Source of the DNA: Acidobacteriota bacterium
Lineage (GTDB): Bacteria > Acidobacteriota > Terriglobia > Acidiferrales > UBA7541
Assembly (NCBI GenBank): GCA_013289955.1
Contig: JABCYZ010000033.1
Coordinates: forward strand, 1 to 64,000
Length of the DNA: 64,000 bases
Direction of reading: 5' to 3'
Part shown: in pieces, positions 49,016-57,334 of the stretch
Numbering within the stretch: position 1 is the stretch's first letter
Layout of the letters: every line of letters begins with the position of its first letter
Notes under the pieces: model-generated
Database searches by the model: none
Seen by the model: the letters and a program-made list of their open reading frames with translations, nothing else
What the model was told of the DNA's origin: nothing
Program-made: the position numbers and the translations under genes

Positions 49016-50529
49016 GCGAAGGCGCCGCAAAAAAAGAAGTGAAGCCGCGAAAGTTTCAGGCGATTCGTGGAACGCGTGACTTGCTTCCACCAGAGACCGC
49101 GCTGTGGAACCGCGTCGAACAGACCGCCCACGAAGTGTTCCGCGCTTTTGGTTTTGACGAAATCCGTGTGTCGATACTGCAAATGACGGACCTGTTCGCC
49201 AGATCAATCGGGGCCGAAACAGACGTAGTTGCCAAAGAGATGTATACATTTGTCGATCCGTTGCAGGGACTGCCCGATCCCGCGGACTTCGCCGTATCCC
49301 CGGATCGGTACGTGGAGGCTGTAGAAGAGGCAATGAAAGCTGGTGAGATCCAAGTTACCGATTCCAATCTCCGCGCCCTCGTCCGTCTGAAATCACAACT
49401 CGAGATATTCCAGGTGCGGGCTGGCACTCAGTCGGCAGAGGAAGCTCAACTAAAATTCAGAGTTGCGGCAAGCCAAATTCAGTTCGGAGATTCGATCAGC
49501 TTAGGGCCCGAAGCGACGGCCAGCGTATGCCGCGCGTATATCGAGCACAACATGCAGCAGTTGCCGCAGCCCGTGAAGCTCTACTACCTGGGACCCATGT
49601 TCCGTCGAGAGCGGCCGCAGAAGGGCCGCTACCGTCAGTTCTATCAGATTGGCGCCGAGATCTTGGGCGGTCCTGACGCTCCCGCTATCGATGCAGAACT
49701 CATCGAAATGTTGATGACCTTCTTTCATAAATGCGGGCTTATAGGTACGGAACTCACCATCAATTCGATCGGCCACGCAGCCGACAATTGCCGGCGCGGG
49801 TATGTCAGGAAGCTGCGTGAAGAACTTCTCAAAGTGAAAGACAAACTCGGCGCGGATTCCCAGCGCCGCATCGAAACCAATCCGCTGCGCGTCCTCGACT
49901 CGAAACTGGAGCACGAGCAGCCCGTCATTCTGACGCTGCCCCACATCGCCGACCATCTTTGCGACGACTGCAAGGCACATTACGCGGCTGTGAAGCGCGA
50001 TCTCGATCTTCGCGGCGTCGCGTATCGCGAAAACTGGCGCCTCGTCCGCGGCCTCGACTACTACATGCGCACCACGTTTGAAATCACCGCAAAAGGTCTC
50101 GGCTCGCAAAATGCCGTCTGCGGCGGCGGCCGGTACGACGGTCTCGTCGAACTCCTCGGCGGGCCGCCCACCAAGGGCATCGGCTTCGCCATCGGCGAAG
50201 ACCGCCTTATCTTATCTCTCGAAGAGAGCGGCAAAGCGCCCGCCGCACAGGGCCGCGACGTCTTTATCGCCTGGATGGGCCAAAACGCATATGCTACCGC
50301 GATCCGCGCCGCCAAGGCTCTGCGCAGCGCCGGCTTCCGCGTCGAGGTGCCTGCCACCGAACTGAAATTCGGCAAAGCGCTCGAACGCGCCAGCAAGCTT
50401 GGTTCGCGCTTCGCGCTTATTCTCGGCGACGACGAAGTGCAGAGCGGCGAGTGGACCCTCAAAAACCTTGCAAACGCCGAGCAGCAGAAACTCACCGAAC
50501 AAGCTCTGCTAGAATATCTGCGTAGGTAG
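49012..50529 (+). CDS. hisS: Histidyl-tRNA synthetase with an unusual insertion
   Basis: HisRS charges tRNA-His. Class II motifs are present: motif 1 region IRGTRDLLPPETALWNRVEQ, motif 2 FRRERPQKGRYRQFYQIGAEILG, the HisA loop LVRGLDYYMRTTFEI and motif 3 GGRYDGLVELLGGPPTKGIGFAIGEDR, with an anticodon-binding domain at the C-terminus. At 505 residues it is longer than the usual 420-440. About 75 residues (about 83-158) are inserted between MYTFVD and SISLGPEATASVCRA, where most enzymes join MYTF-D directly to a short SLTLRPEGTA-like strand. The usual LRPE is LGPE. GTG start. Confidence 0.95.
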   Translation: MSEGAAKKEVKPRKFQAIRGTRDLLPPETALWNRVEQTAHEVFRAFGFDEIRVSILQMTDLFARSIGAETDVVAKEMYTFVDPLQGLPDPADFAVSPDRYVEAVEEAMKAGEIQVTDSNLRALVRLKSQLEIFQVRAGTQSAEEAQLKFRVAASQIQFGDSISLGPEATASVCRAYIEHNMQQLPQPVKLYYLGPMFRRERPQKGRYRQFYQIGAEILGGPDAPAIDAELIEMLMTFFHKCGLIGTELTINSIGHAADNCRRGYVRKLREELLKVKDKLGADSQRRIETNPLRVLDSKLEHEQPVILTLPHIADHLCDDCKAHYAAVKRDLDLRGVAYRENWRLVRGLDYYMRTTFEITAKGLGSQNAVCGGGRYDGLVELLGGPPTKGIGFAIGEDRLILSLEESGKAPAAQGRDVFIAWMGQNAYATAIRAAKALRSAGFRVEVPATELKFGKALERASKLGSRFALILGDDEVQSGEWTLKNLANAEQQKLTEQALLEYLRR

Positions 50530-50531
50530 CA

Positions 50532-50547
50532 CAGGCGCTCCTGCCTG
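50532..50547. repeat. Short hairpin repeat, copy 1 (hisS-aspS gap)
   Basis: CAGGC and GCCTG flank a GCTCCT loop, directly after the hisS stop. The 19-base string GCACAGGCGCTCCTGCCTG (50529-50547) also occurs between fabI and cmk (55619-55637), so it is a dispersed repeat. Confidence 0.65.
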
Positions 50548-50656
50548 CCGGGTTTCCGCGCCCGCCGGCACGGCCCGCGATGCGTGCCGCTGAATAGGAA
50601 TCATCTGGAAGAAGAGCACAGGCAAGATTGCCTTTGCTACTGGAGAAGACAAACCC

Positions 50657-52453
50657 TTGCTCGATTTTCTCGGGAATCTCGAACGCACACACTACTGCGG
50701 CGCTCTGCGCGCTTCCGACGAGGCCCGCGACGCCATCGTCATGGGCTGGGTTTCCGGCCGCCGCGATCTCGGCAACTTGCTCTTTCTCGACATTCGCGAT
50801 CGTACCGGCATCGTGCAGGCGGTTTTCAACAAGGAGTCGCAGCCCGCGGCGCACGCCAAAGCCGAGCAGGCCCGCGGTGAATTTGTGGTCGCGGTCGAAG
50901 GCAAGGTCATCAAGCGGCAAAAAGCGAATCCGGAGATCGCCACCGGCGAAGTCGAGCTGATCGCCACAAAGCTGCACATTCTGAATAACGCCAAAACGCC
51001 GCCATTCCCCATCGAAGAGGAAATCAACGCCGCCGAAGAAACGCGCCTGCGCTACCGCTATCTCGACCTGCGCCGCCCCAAGTCGCACGGCAACCTCGCG
51101 CTGCGCCACAAAATTGTCCTCGAAATTCGCAAGACCATGGACGAACTGGGCTTCCTCGAAATTGAAACGCCCATGCTCACGCGCTCGACGCCCGAAGGCG
51201 CGCGCGATTATCTCGTCCCCAGCCGCGTGCATCACGGCCAGTTCTACGCGCTGCCGCAGTCGCCGCAAATCTTCAAGCAAATACTGATGATTGGCGGGCT
51301 CGACCGCTACTTCCAGATCGTGAAATGTTTTCGCGATGAGGATTTGCGCGCCGACCGCCAGCCCGAATTCACGCAGCTCGACGTGGAGATGTCTTTCCCG
51401 CGCCAGGAAGATATTTTTCACGTCATCGAAACGGTGATGGTGCGTGCGTGCGCGGTTGCGGGCGTCAAAACGCAAGGCTCGTTTCCGCACATGCTTTACA
51501 AGGACGCTATTCGCAAATACGGCAGCGACAAGCCGGACCTGCGCTTTGGGATGGAGTTGCACGAAGTGACGGACTGCTTCCCGGAAGAGGCGAAGGCCAA
51601 GCTGGGGATTGAAGGGGGCTTGTTTGCTCTCGCCGCTCCTGGCGCGGCAGGATATTCGCGTAAACAGCTCGATGAGCTGACCGAAAAAGCCAAATCCAAC
51701 GGCGCGCGGGGCGCGTATTTCGTGAAGCTGTCCCCCGAAGGAACGACCTCGACCGTTGAAAAGCTAATCGGTGCGGAAAACGTAAAGAAACTGGCAGATG
51801 CGTGCGGAGCAAAGACCGGCGATTTGGTTGTCGCCGCGAGCGCGAAGCAGCAAATCAAAGGCACGGAAGCCGCGGCGCTCGTCGCCGGGCAATTACGTTT
51901 GCAACTAGGCGAAGCACTTGGCCTCATCGACCGCAAGCAATGGAAATTTCTCTGGATCACCGGCTTCCCGCTCTTTGAATGGAGCGAGAACGACAAAACA
52001 TGGGTCAGCGCGCAGCATCCTTTCACCGGCATCGTGGATGAAGATCTGGAAAAGCTCGAATCCAAGCCGTGGGAGGTGCGCTCCAAGGGCTACGACCTCG
52101 TCCTCAACGGCAACGAGCTCGGTTCCGGCAGCATCCGTATTCACCGCCAGGACATTCAGGAGCGCCTCTTCCGCGCACTCGGCCTCAGCGAAGAGCAGCT
52201 CCGTCGCCGGTTCGGCTTCTTTCTCGACGCCCTGACCTACGGCACGCCGCCGCACGGCGGCATCGCCCTCGGCATCGACCGCATCGCCATGCTCCTCGCC
52301 GGCGAAAAATCCCTGCGCGAAGTCATCGCCTTCCCTAAGACCGCCAAAGCCCAGGATTTGATGGCAGAGTCTCCGAGCGAGGTCGACAAAGACCAACTCG
52401 ACCAGCTCGGCATCGCTATTAGAGAAGTGGCCAAAGAAAAAGATTCAACCTGA
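50657..52453 (+). CDS. aspS: Aspartyl-tRNA synthetase
   Basis: The 598-residue bacterial-type class IIb synthetase has an N-terminal OB fold (MGWVSGRRDLGNLLFLDIRD). Motif 2 is FRDEDLRADRQPEFTQLDVEMSF, the flipping-loop region is HHGQFYALPQSPQIFKQ, a GAD insertion domain is at about 290-425, and motif 3 is GIALGIDRIAMLLAG. Start TTG 50657 gives the family N-terminus MLDFLGNLERTHYCGALRA. Whether it is discriminating or also charges tRNA-Asn cannot be decided from this window. Confidence 0.97.
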   Translation: MLDFLGNLERTHYCGALRASDEARDAIVMGWVSGRRDLGNLLFLDIRDRTGIVQAVFNKESQPAAHAKAEQARGEFVVAVEGKVIKRQKANPEIATGEVELIATKLHILNNAKTPPFPIEEEINAAEETRLRYRYLDLRRPKSHGNLALRHKIVLEIRKTMDELGFLEIETPMLTRSTPEGARDYLVPSRVHHGQFYALPQSPQIFKQILMIGGLDRYFQIVKCFRDEDLRADRQPEFTQLDVEMSFPRQEDIFHVIETVMVRACAVAGVKTQGSFPHMLYKDAIRKYGSDKPDLRFGMELHEVTDCFPEEAKAKLGIEGGLFALAAPGAAGYSRKQLDELTEKAKSNGARGAYFVKLSPEGTTSTVEKLIGAENVKKLADACGAKTGDLVVAASAKQQIKGTEAAALVAGQLRLQLGEALGLIDRKQWKFLWITGFPLFEWSENDKTWVSAQHPFTGIVDEDLEKLESKPWEVRSKGYDLVLNGNELGSGSIRIHRQDIQERLFRALGLSEEQLRRRFGFFLDALTYGTPPHGGIALGIDRIAMLLAGEKSLREVIAFPKTAKAQDLMAESPSEVDKDQLDQLGIAIREVAKEKDST

Positions 52454-52467
52454 ACGGTACATTGTCT

Positions 52468-52680
52468 ATGTCTTGGCTGCCGGCAATCCTTGAATCCACT
52501 TTTGGCGCACTCTTTGACTCTGCACGCGAGGCAAGGGTGCGCGATAGGCGTAGACCGGGATGGCTCTCGGGTCCGCTTGTAATTAGCTACTATGTGTTGC
52601 CAATACTGTTCCTGGTTTCTTTCTTTTTTTCGTGGAAACTTTCTGCAATCATCTCCGCCATGTTCATCGCTTCATATTAG
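52468..52680 (+). CDS. Possible small membrane protein
   Basis: About 70 residues starting MSWLPAILESTFGALFDSAR, with a basic loop (RVRDRRRPGW) and two hydrophobic stretches (SGPLVISYYVLPILFLVSFF and LSAIISAMFIASY). The polar-to-hydrophobic layout looks protein-like, but there is no clear ribosome-binding site and I recognise no family. It lies between aspS and mutL on the same strand. Confidence 0.4.
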   Translation: MSWLPAILESTFGALFDSAREARVRDRRRPGWLSGPLVISYYVLPILFLVSFFFSWKLSAIISAMFIASY

Positions 52681-52728
52681 TGGGAGCCATGACGGAAGAG
52701 GACGATCCGGGGTTTTGGTAAGGAGTGA

Positions 52729-54741
52729 ATGAGCCGAATTCGGATACTGCCGGAAGCTGTCGCAAATAAAATCGCCGCGGGCGAGGTTGTCGAACGTCCC
52801 GCTTCGGTGGTGAAAGAGCTGTTGGAAAACGCGCTGGACGCGGGTGCGAAGACGATTCGCGTCGAGACCGAAGCCGGCGGCAAGCGGATGATCCGCGTGA
52901 TCGACGACGGCCACGGCATGATCCACGACGACGCGCTGCTGGCCTTCGAGCGCCACGCTACGAGCAAACTGCGCTCCGCCGACGATTTGCTTTCCATCTC
53001 GACTCTCGGCTTTCGTGGCGAAGCGCTTCCAACAATCGCCGCGGTCTCGCGGCTGCTCCTTGAAACGCGAGACGAATCCGAAGCCGAAGGCACGCGCCTC
53101 GAATTTGCGGGCGGAAAACTCGTTAGCGTGAAGCCCGCGGGCCTGCCTGCGGGAACGACGATCAGCGTCGCCGATCTTTTCTACTGTGTTCCGGCGCGCA
53201 AGAAATTTCTAAAGTCGGACACCACCGAACTCGGTCACATCGCCTCGCTTGTCACGCACTATGCGCTTGCCAATCCCGACAAACAGTTCGTCCTGACCAC
53301 GCCCACGCAGGAAATCGTGAACGCGCCTCCTGCGGAAAACCTTGCCGGTCGCATCTACCAAATCTTCGGCCGCCAAGCGATGGAGGAGCTGGTCGAAATT
53401 CCGCCAGCATCGGCGGCGTTTCGCGCTGCCATTACCGAGCCGGAACTCGAAACTGGCGAAGAAAGCGCCACGCTTACGGTTCGGGGTTTCACGTCGCGTC
53501 CTGACGTTCAGCGCCCCAACCGCAACGGGATCTACATTTTCGTGAATCGCCGCCTCGTGCGCGACCGCCTGATTCTTCACGCCATTCACGAAGCCTATCG
53601 CAACATCCTCCCTCCCGCCGTTTTTCCCGCCACGCTGCTGTTCCTGGAAATGCCGTACGACGAAGTCGATGTCAACGTGCATCCTGCAAAAATCGAAGTG
53701 CGCTTCCGCCGCTCGCAATTCGTTCACGATTTTGCGCGCGACTCGATTCGCCAGGCGCTCATGAGCGTTCGCCCCGTTCCGAGCTTCGCCACCGCAGCGG
53801 CAAGCGCCTCGTCACAAGGGCTGTCGGCCCCCCATCGAAACGCGCTCGATGGTGGCTCGGCCGCTGCATCGTCTTTCGGCGCGGCTGCTGCCGGCGGCGT
53901 TCCGCGCGCGATCATTCCCGGAATGGAAGAAATCGGCGTTGGCTCTGGCGTTGGTTCGGAGGGCGGCTTCGATTCAACGCCCGACGCGCTTCGGCCCGTT
54001 GCGCACCGCTTCGCGTTTCCCGCTCGCCTCGAATCTCCCATTGAGTCTGGTATGGCTTCCGCTGCGGCCGCTGCTGCGGAGTCGCTTACTACATCGAGCT
54101 GGGCGGGAAATCTCGCGCCGCCTAGCGCCAGCGCGCCGGCTATGCTTCCTCGGCCCGAGCAAATTGCGGATCTGAAACCCCTTGGCCAGGTGAGTTCGAG
54201 TTTTATCGTTGCGGTGAACGGCGAGGGTCTTTGGCTTGTCGATCAGCATGTTGCGCACGAGCGCGTACTCTTCGAGCAGCACCTCGACGCGCGGCGCGCG
54301 GGAAAAGTGGAAGCGCAGCGCATGCTCATGCCGATGGTGATCGAGCTTTCGCCGCGCCAGATTGTGATCTACGAAAAAATCGCAGAAGAACTGGCTGCGA
54401 ATGGATTCGAAGTCGAGCCAATGGGGCCGCGCAACGTTGCGATTCAAGCTGTGCCGGCGGGAATTGCGCCGGGCGATGCGGAGAAGCTTTTGACGGAAAT
54501 TCTGGACGGCATCGAACGGGAGAGTGCGGCGATTTCTATTGATACGCTGCAAGCGAAAATCGCTGCTTCTACCGCGTGCCACGCGGCGATCAAAGTGAAT
54601 ATGCCGCTCGATCAAACGAAAATGGAATGGCTTCTCGGCGCGCTCGCGAAAACGAATTTTCCAATGAGCTGTCCGCATGGGCGGCCCGTCGTGCTGCGGT
54701 ATTCGGTGAAGGAGATCGAGAAAGCGTTTCATCGGATTTGA
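52729..54741 (+). CDS. mutL: DNA mismatch repair protein MutL
   Basis: The 670-residue protein has a GHKL ATPase N-terminal domain: IAAGEVVERPASVVKELLENALDAGA, DDGHGM, HATSKL and GFRGEALPTIAAV. A long Ala/Ser-rich linker (about 345-475) separates the C-terminal dimerisation domain. That domain carries DQHVAHERVLFEQ, close to the DQHAX2EX4E metal-binding motif of endonuclease-type MutL (Ala changed to Val), so nicking activity is plausible. The partner mutS is outside the window. Confidence 0.96.
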   Translation: MSRIRILPEAVANKIAAGEVVERPASVVKELLENALDAGAKTIRVETEAGGKRMIRVIDDGHGMIHDDALLAFERHATSKLRSADDLLSISTLGFRGEALPTIAAVSRLLLETRDESEAEGTRLEFAGGKLVSVKPAGLPAGTTISVADLFYCVPARKKFLKSDTTELGHIASLVTHYALANPDKQFVLTTPTQEIVNAPPAENLAGRIYQIFGRQAMEELVEIPPASAAFRAAITEPELETGEESATLTVRGFTSRPDVQRPNRNGIYIFVNRRLVRDRLILHAIHEAYRNILPPAVFPATLLFLEMPYDEVDVNVHPAKIEVRFRRSQFVHDFARDSIRQALMSVRPVPSFATAAASASSQGLSAPHRNALDGGSAAASSFGAAAAGGVPRAIIPGMEEIGVGSGVGSEGGFDSTPDALRPVAHRFAFPARLESPIESGMASAAAAAAESLTTSSWAGNLAPPSASAPAMLPRPEQIADLKPLGQVSSSFIVAVNGEGLWLVDQHVAHERVLFEQHLDARRAGKVEAQRMLMPMVIELSPRQIVIYEKIAEELAANGFEVEPMGPRNVAIQAVPAGIAPGDAEKLLTEILDGIERESAAISIDTLQAKIAASTACHAAIKVNMPLDQTKMEWLLGALAKTNFPMSCPHGRPVVLRYSVKEIEKAFHRI

Positions 54742-54761
54742 AGCGGCGAAAAGAAAGAGTT

Positions 54762-54812
54762 TCGACAGAGGACAGAGAGTTCACAGAAGACACAGAAAAG
54801 CACAGGACACGT
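54762..54812. repeat. ACAGAGGACA-type purine-rich repeat, copy 1
   Basis: Degenerate tandem units related to ACAGAGGACAGAGAGTTCAC and ACAGAAGACACAGAAAAG occupy the mutL-fabI gap. A related stretch (TTTACACAGAGGGCACAGAG) is found at 60054-60073. No coding role is seen. Confidence 0.55.
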
Positions 54813-54850
54813 AGCTGAGTTGGTGCCGGATACTCCAGGAGAGGAATCGA

Positions 54851-55615
54851 ATGACGGAAGGGCAGAAGACGGCGGTTATTTTTGGGTTGGCAAACAAACG
54901 CAGCATCGCTTGGGCGATCGCCCAGAAGCTTTCGGCGGCGGGCTGGCGATTGGGCATCGCGTATATGAACGAGAGGCTTGGGCTGGAGGCGAAGGATCTG
55001 ATCGCGGAGCTGCCGGGCGCGGATGGATTCATGTGTGACCTTACGCAGGATGATCAGGTCGCGCGCGTGTTCGAAGAATTCAAGGAGAAGTACGGAGTCA
55101 TTCACGGATTGGTGCACAGTGTGGGGTTTGCTCCGCCTGACGAATTGAAGAAGCCGTTTGTGGAGACTTCGCGCGAGGGATTTCGCATTGCGCATGACAT
55201 CAGCGTGTATTCGCTGATTGCGGTGTCACGAGGCGCCATGCCGTTAATGGCCTCCGGCGGAGGAATCGTTACACTGACGTACTTCGGCTCTGAAAAAGTC
55301 GTGCCGAATTACAACGTGATGGGCGTGGCCAAGGCGGCGCTCGAAGCGACGGTGCGGTATCTGGCTTTCGATCTGGGGCCGAAAGCGATCCGCGTCAATG
55401 CTATTTCCGCGGGTCCGATCAAGTCGCTTGCGGCGCGGGGCATCGCGAATTTTAGCGACATGCTTCGGGCGCAGGCAGAACGGGCGCCCCTGAAACGCAC
55501 CGTTGATCCCGGAGAAGTCGGCTCGACCGCGGCGTTTTTGCTTTCGGACGCCGCCTCGGGAATTACCGGCGAAACGATTTACGTCGATTGCGGCTATAAC
55601 ATCATGGGATTTTGA
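54851..55615 (+). CDS. fabI: Enoyl-[acyl-carrier-protein] reductase
   Basis: FabI performs the last reduction of fatty-acid elongation using NAD(P)H. The 254-residue SDR-fold protein starts with the divergent nucleotide motif FGLANKRSIAWAIAQKLSAAGWRL. It has HSVGFAPPDELKKPF and the catalytic Tyr and Lys in YNVMGVAKAALEATVRYLA (Y-X6-K). It ends with the typical GITGETIYVDCGYNIMGF. It is the usual target of triclosan-type inhibitors. Confidence 0.96.
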   Translation: MTEGQKTAVIFGLANKRSIAWAIAQKLSAAGWRLGIAYMNERLGLEAKDLIAELPGADGFMCDLTQDDQVARVFEEFKEKYGVIHGLVHSVGFAPPDELKKPFVETSREGFRIAHDISVYSLIAVSRGAMPLMASGGGIVTLTYFGSEKVVPNYNVMGVAKAALEATVRYLAFDLGPKAIRVNAISAGPIKSLAARGIANFSDMLRAQAERAPLKRTVDPGEVGSTAAFLLSDAASGITGETIYVDCGYNIMGF

Positions 55616-55618
55616 GTG

Positions 55619-55640
55619 GCACAGGCGCTCCTGCCTGTGC
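55619..55640. repeat. Short hairpin repeat, copy 2 (fabI-cmk gap)
   Basis: GCACAGGC and GCCTGTGC form a perfect 8-bp stem around GCTCCT, starting 4 bases after the fabI stop. It shares 19 identical bases with the copy after hisS. In this copy the stem is complete; in copy 1 the outer three pairs are lost. Confidence 0.7.
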
Positions 55641-55726
55641 GGTTTTGTCTTGCGCTCGTCGCGAAAATGCAATGGAAAAGTACCTGGAGAAAAAAGCGCA
55701 CAGCCAGGAGTGACCGCGCTACGCAA

Positions 55727-56449
55727 ATGCTGAAACTCACGATCGCCATTGACGGACCGGCCGGCTCGGGGAAGAGCAGCCTGGCCAAGCGTGTTGCGCT
55801 CCTTCTGGGATATTTGTATCTCGACAGCGGGGCGATGTACCGCGCGCTTGCGCTGAAAGCTCTGCGGAAGCAAATTTCATTCGACGATTTTGTGGCGCTC
55901 GACAAATTGGCTCGTGCGACGCACATCGAATTGCAACCTCCAACTTCGGCTCAGGAAGCCGCGGGCTCGAAAAACTGCGTTTTTCTGGATGGCGAGGAGG
56001 TGACGCAGGCGATTCGGACCCCCGAAGTGGCGCAAGGGGCATCACGGCTGGCCACGATCGCCGGAGTACGCGAGATTCTTGTCGCCGAGCAGCAGCGTGC
56101 CGGCGCTGGCGGAGGCGTAGTGATGGAAGGGCGCGACATCGGCACGGTCGTTTTTCCGCTCGCCGACCTGAAGATTTTTCTCGAAGCCTCGCCGGAAGTG
56201 CGCGCGGACCGGCGCTGGAAAGAACATCAGGAAAAAGGCGAAACCATGACGCTGGCGCAGGTGGTAGAGGAAGTTCACGAGCGTGATCGGCGGGACCGCG
56301 AACGGAAAGTGTCGCCGCTGGTGCGCGCTTCCGATGCCGTGCTGGTGGATAACACCGCGATGGATGTCGAGCAGACCGCGCGGCTTGTCGTAATGCTCGC
56401 GCGCGAGCGCGAAAGGGAATTGTCAAAAGCCGCGGCCCGGGAAGCGTAA
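55727..56449 (+). CDS. cmk: Cytidylate kinase
   Basis: Cmk phosphorylates CMP and dCMP. The 240-residue product starts MLKLTIAIDGPAGSGKSSLAKRVA (P-loop) and has LDSGAMYRALALKAL, VVMEGRDIGTVVFPLADLKIFLEA and a C-terminal RDRERKVSPLVRASDAVLVDNT. The frame runs upstream to 55616 through the hairpin repeat, but the family N-terminus sets ATG 55727. Confidence 0.95.
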   Translation: MLKLTIAIDGPAGSGKSSLAKRVALLLGYLYLDSGAMYRALALKALRKQISFDDFVALDKLARATHIELQPPTSAQEAAGSKNCVFLDGEEVTQAIRTPEVAQGASRLATIAGVREILVAEQQRAGAGGGVVMEGRDIGTVVFPLADLKIFLEASPEVRADRRWKEHQEKGETMTLAQVVEEVHERDRRDRERKVSPLVRASDAVLVDNTAMDVEQTARLVVMLARERERELSKAAAREA

Positions 56450-56629
56450 TCAGGTTTTTCGTTGAATCTTTGAGCAGAGACTTTTCCGCTGACCTCCTTG
56501 GCCTCTTCAAGACCAGCATCACCAGCTGGTTCGCCCCGCCGTCGTACCCGCAACAGTTTATGGCTTGGCACAAAACTCCCGAGCCCGGTGTCTATTGCAC
56601 AGTAGCAGCCGGATCGATGCGAGGGACGC

Positions 56630-57334
56630 ATGGGCGAATGGAACATGCTGGAACTGTGGCGTTCCATGGGAACGCTGTGTCACGGAGTGGTGATTGTGCT
56701 GGCGATCATGTTTGTGCGCTCGCTGGGTGTGAGCGCAAGCCGCGCTTTGCGCTATCGGCTTGCACGCGAACAATCGAAAGCTTACATCTTCGAGACGATA
56801 GATTCCTTTCGTGAAGGGAAGTTGGAACACGCGATTGTCGTCGCGGAACGCAACAAGCGGAGTCATATAGCGAGCATTGTCACCGCAGGTTTGCTGGATT
56901 TTCAGGCGGCGCCAGACGGCATGCCGGAACAACAGGTGATCGAAGGCGTGCAGAGGAGTCTCGAACGTTCGAGCGCGGAAACCACCGAAGAAATGAAGCG
57001 CGGGCTGAGCGGACTGGCAACCATAGCGGCGACGGCGCCGTTTGTCGGGTTGTTTGGCACGGTCATCGGGATTTTAAACGCTTTTCGCAGCATTGATGTG
57101 ATGCATGCGACGGCAATCAAGGTCATCGCCGGGTCGATTTCAGAAGCGCTGCTGACAACCGCGATCGGATTGTCGGTGGCGGTACCGGCGGTGTGGTGTT
57201 ACAACCTGCTGACCAGCCAGATGGACGCGTTTGGCGTAGAGATGCAGAACTGCGCGCTGGAGCTAGTGACGTATCTGCGCGCGCGTCAGGTCGGTTTGCA
57301 CAAGGACATGCGAGCGCCGGTTATTTCTGGGTGA
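56630..57334 (+). CDS. MotA/TolQ/ExbB proton-channel family protein
   Basis: The 234-residue protein has three transmembrane helices: about 15-34, about 125-150 (GLATIAATAPFVGLFGTVIGILNAF) and about 165-190 (SISEALLTTAIGLSVAVPAVWCYN). This is the ExbB/TolQ layout with the conserved T-PF-GL-GTV-GI motif. Such proteins power outer-membrane processes with an ExbD/TolR partner, which is not adjacent here. A GAGGGA site precedes ATG 56630. Its 3' end overlaps the convergent TPR gene by 14 bases. Confidence 0.9.
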   Translation: MGEWNMLELWRSMGTLCHGVVIVLAIMFVRSLGVSASRALRYRLAREQSKAYIFETIDSFREGKLEHAIVVAERNKRSHIASIVTAGLLDFQAAPDGMPEQQVIEGVQRSLERSSAETTEEMKRGLSGLATIAATAPFVGLFGTVIGILNAFRSIDVMHATAIKVIAGSISEALLTTAIGLSVAVPAVWCYNLLTSQMDAFGVEMQNCALELVTYLRARQVGLHKDMRAPVISG

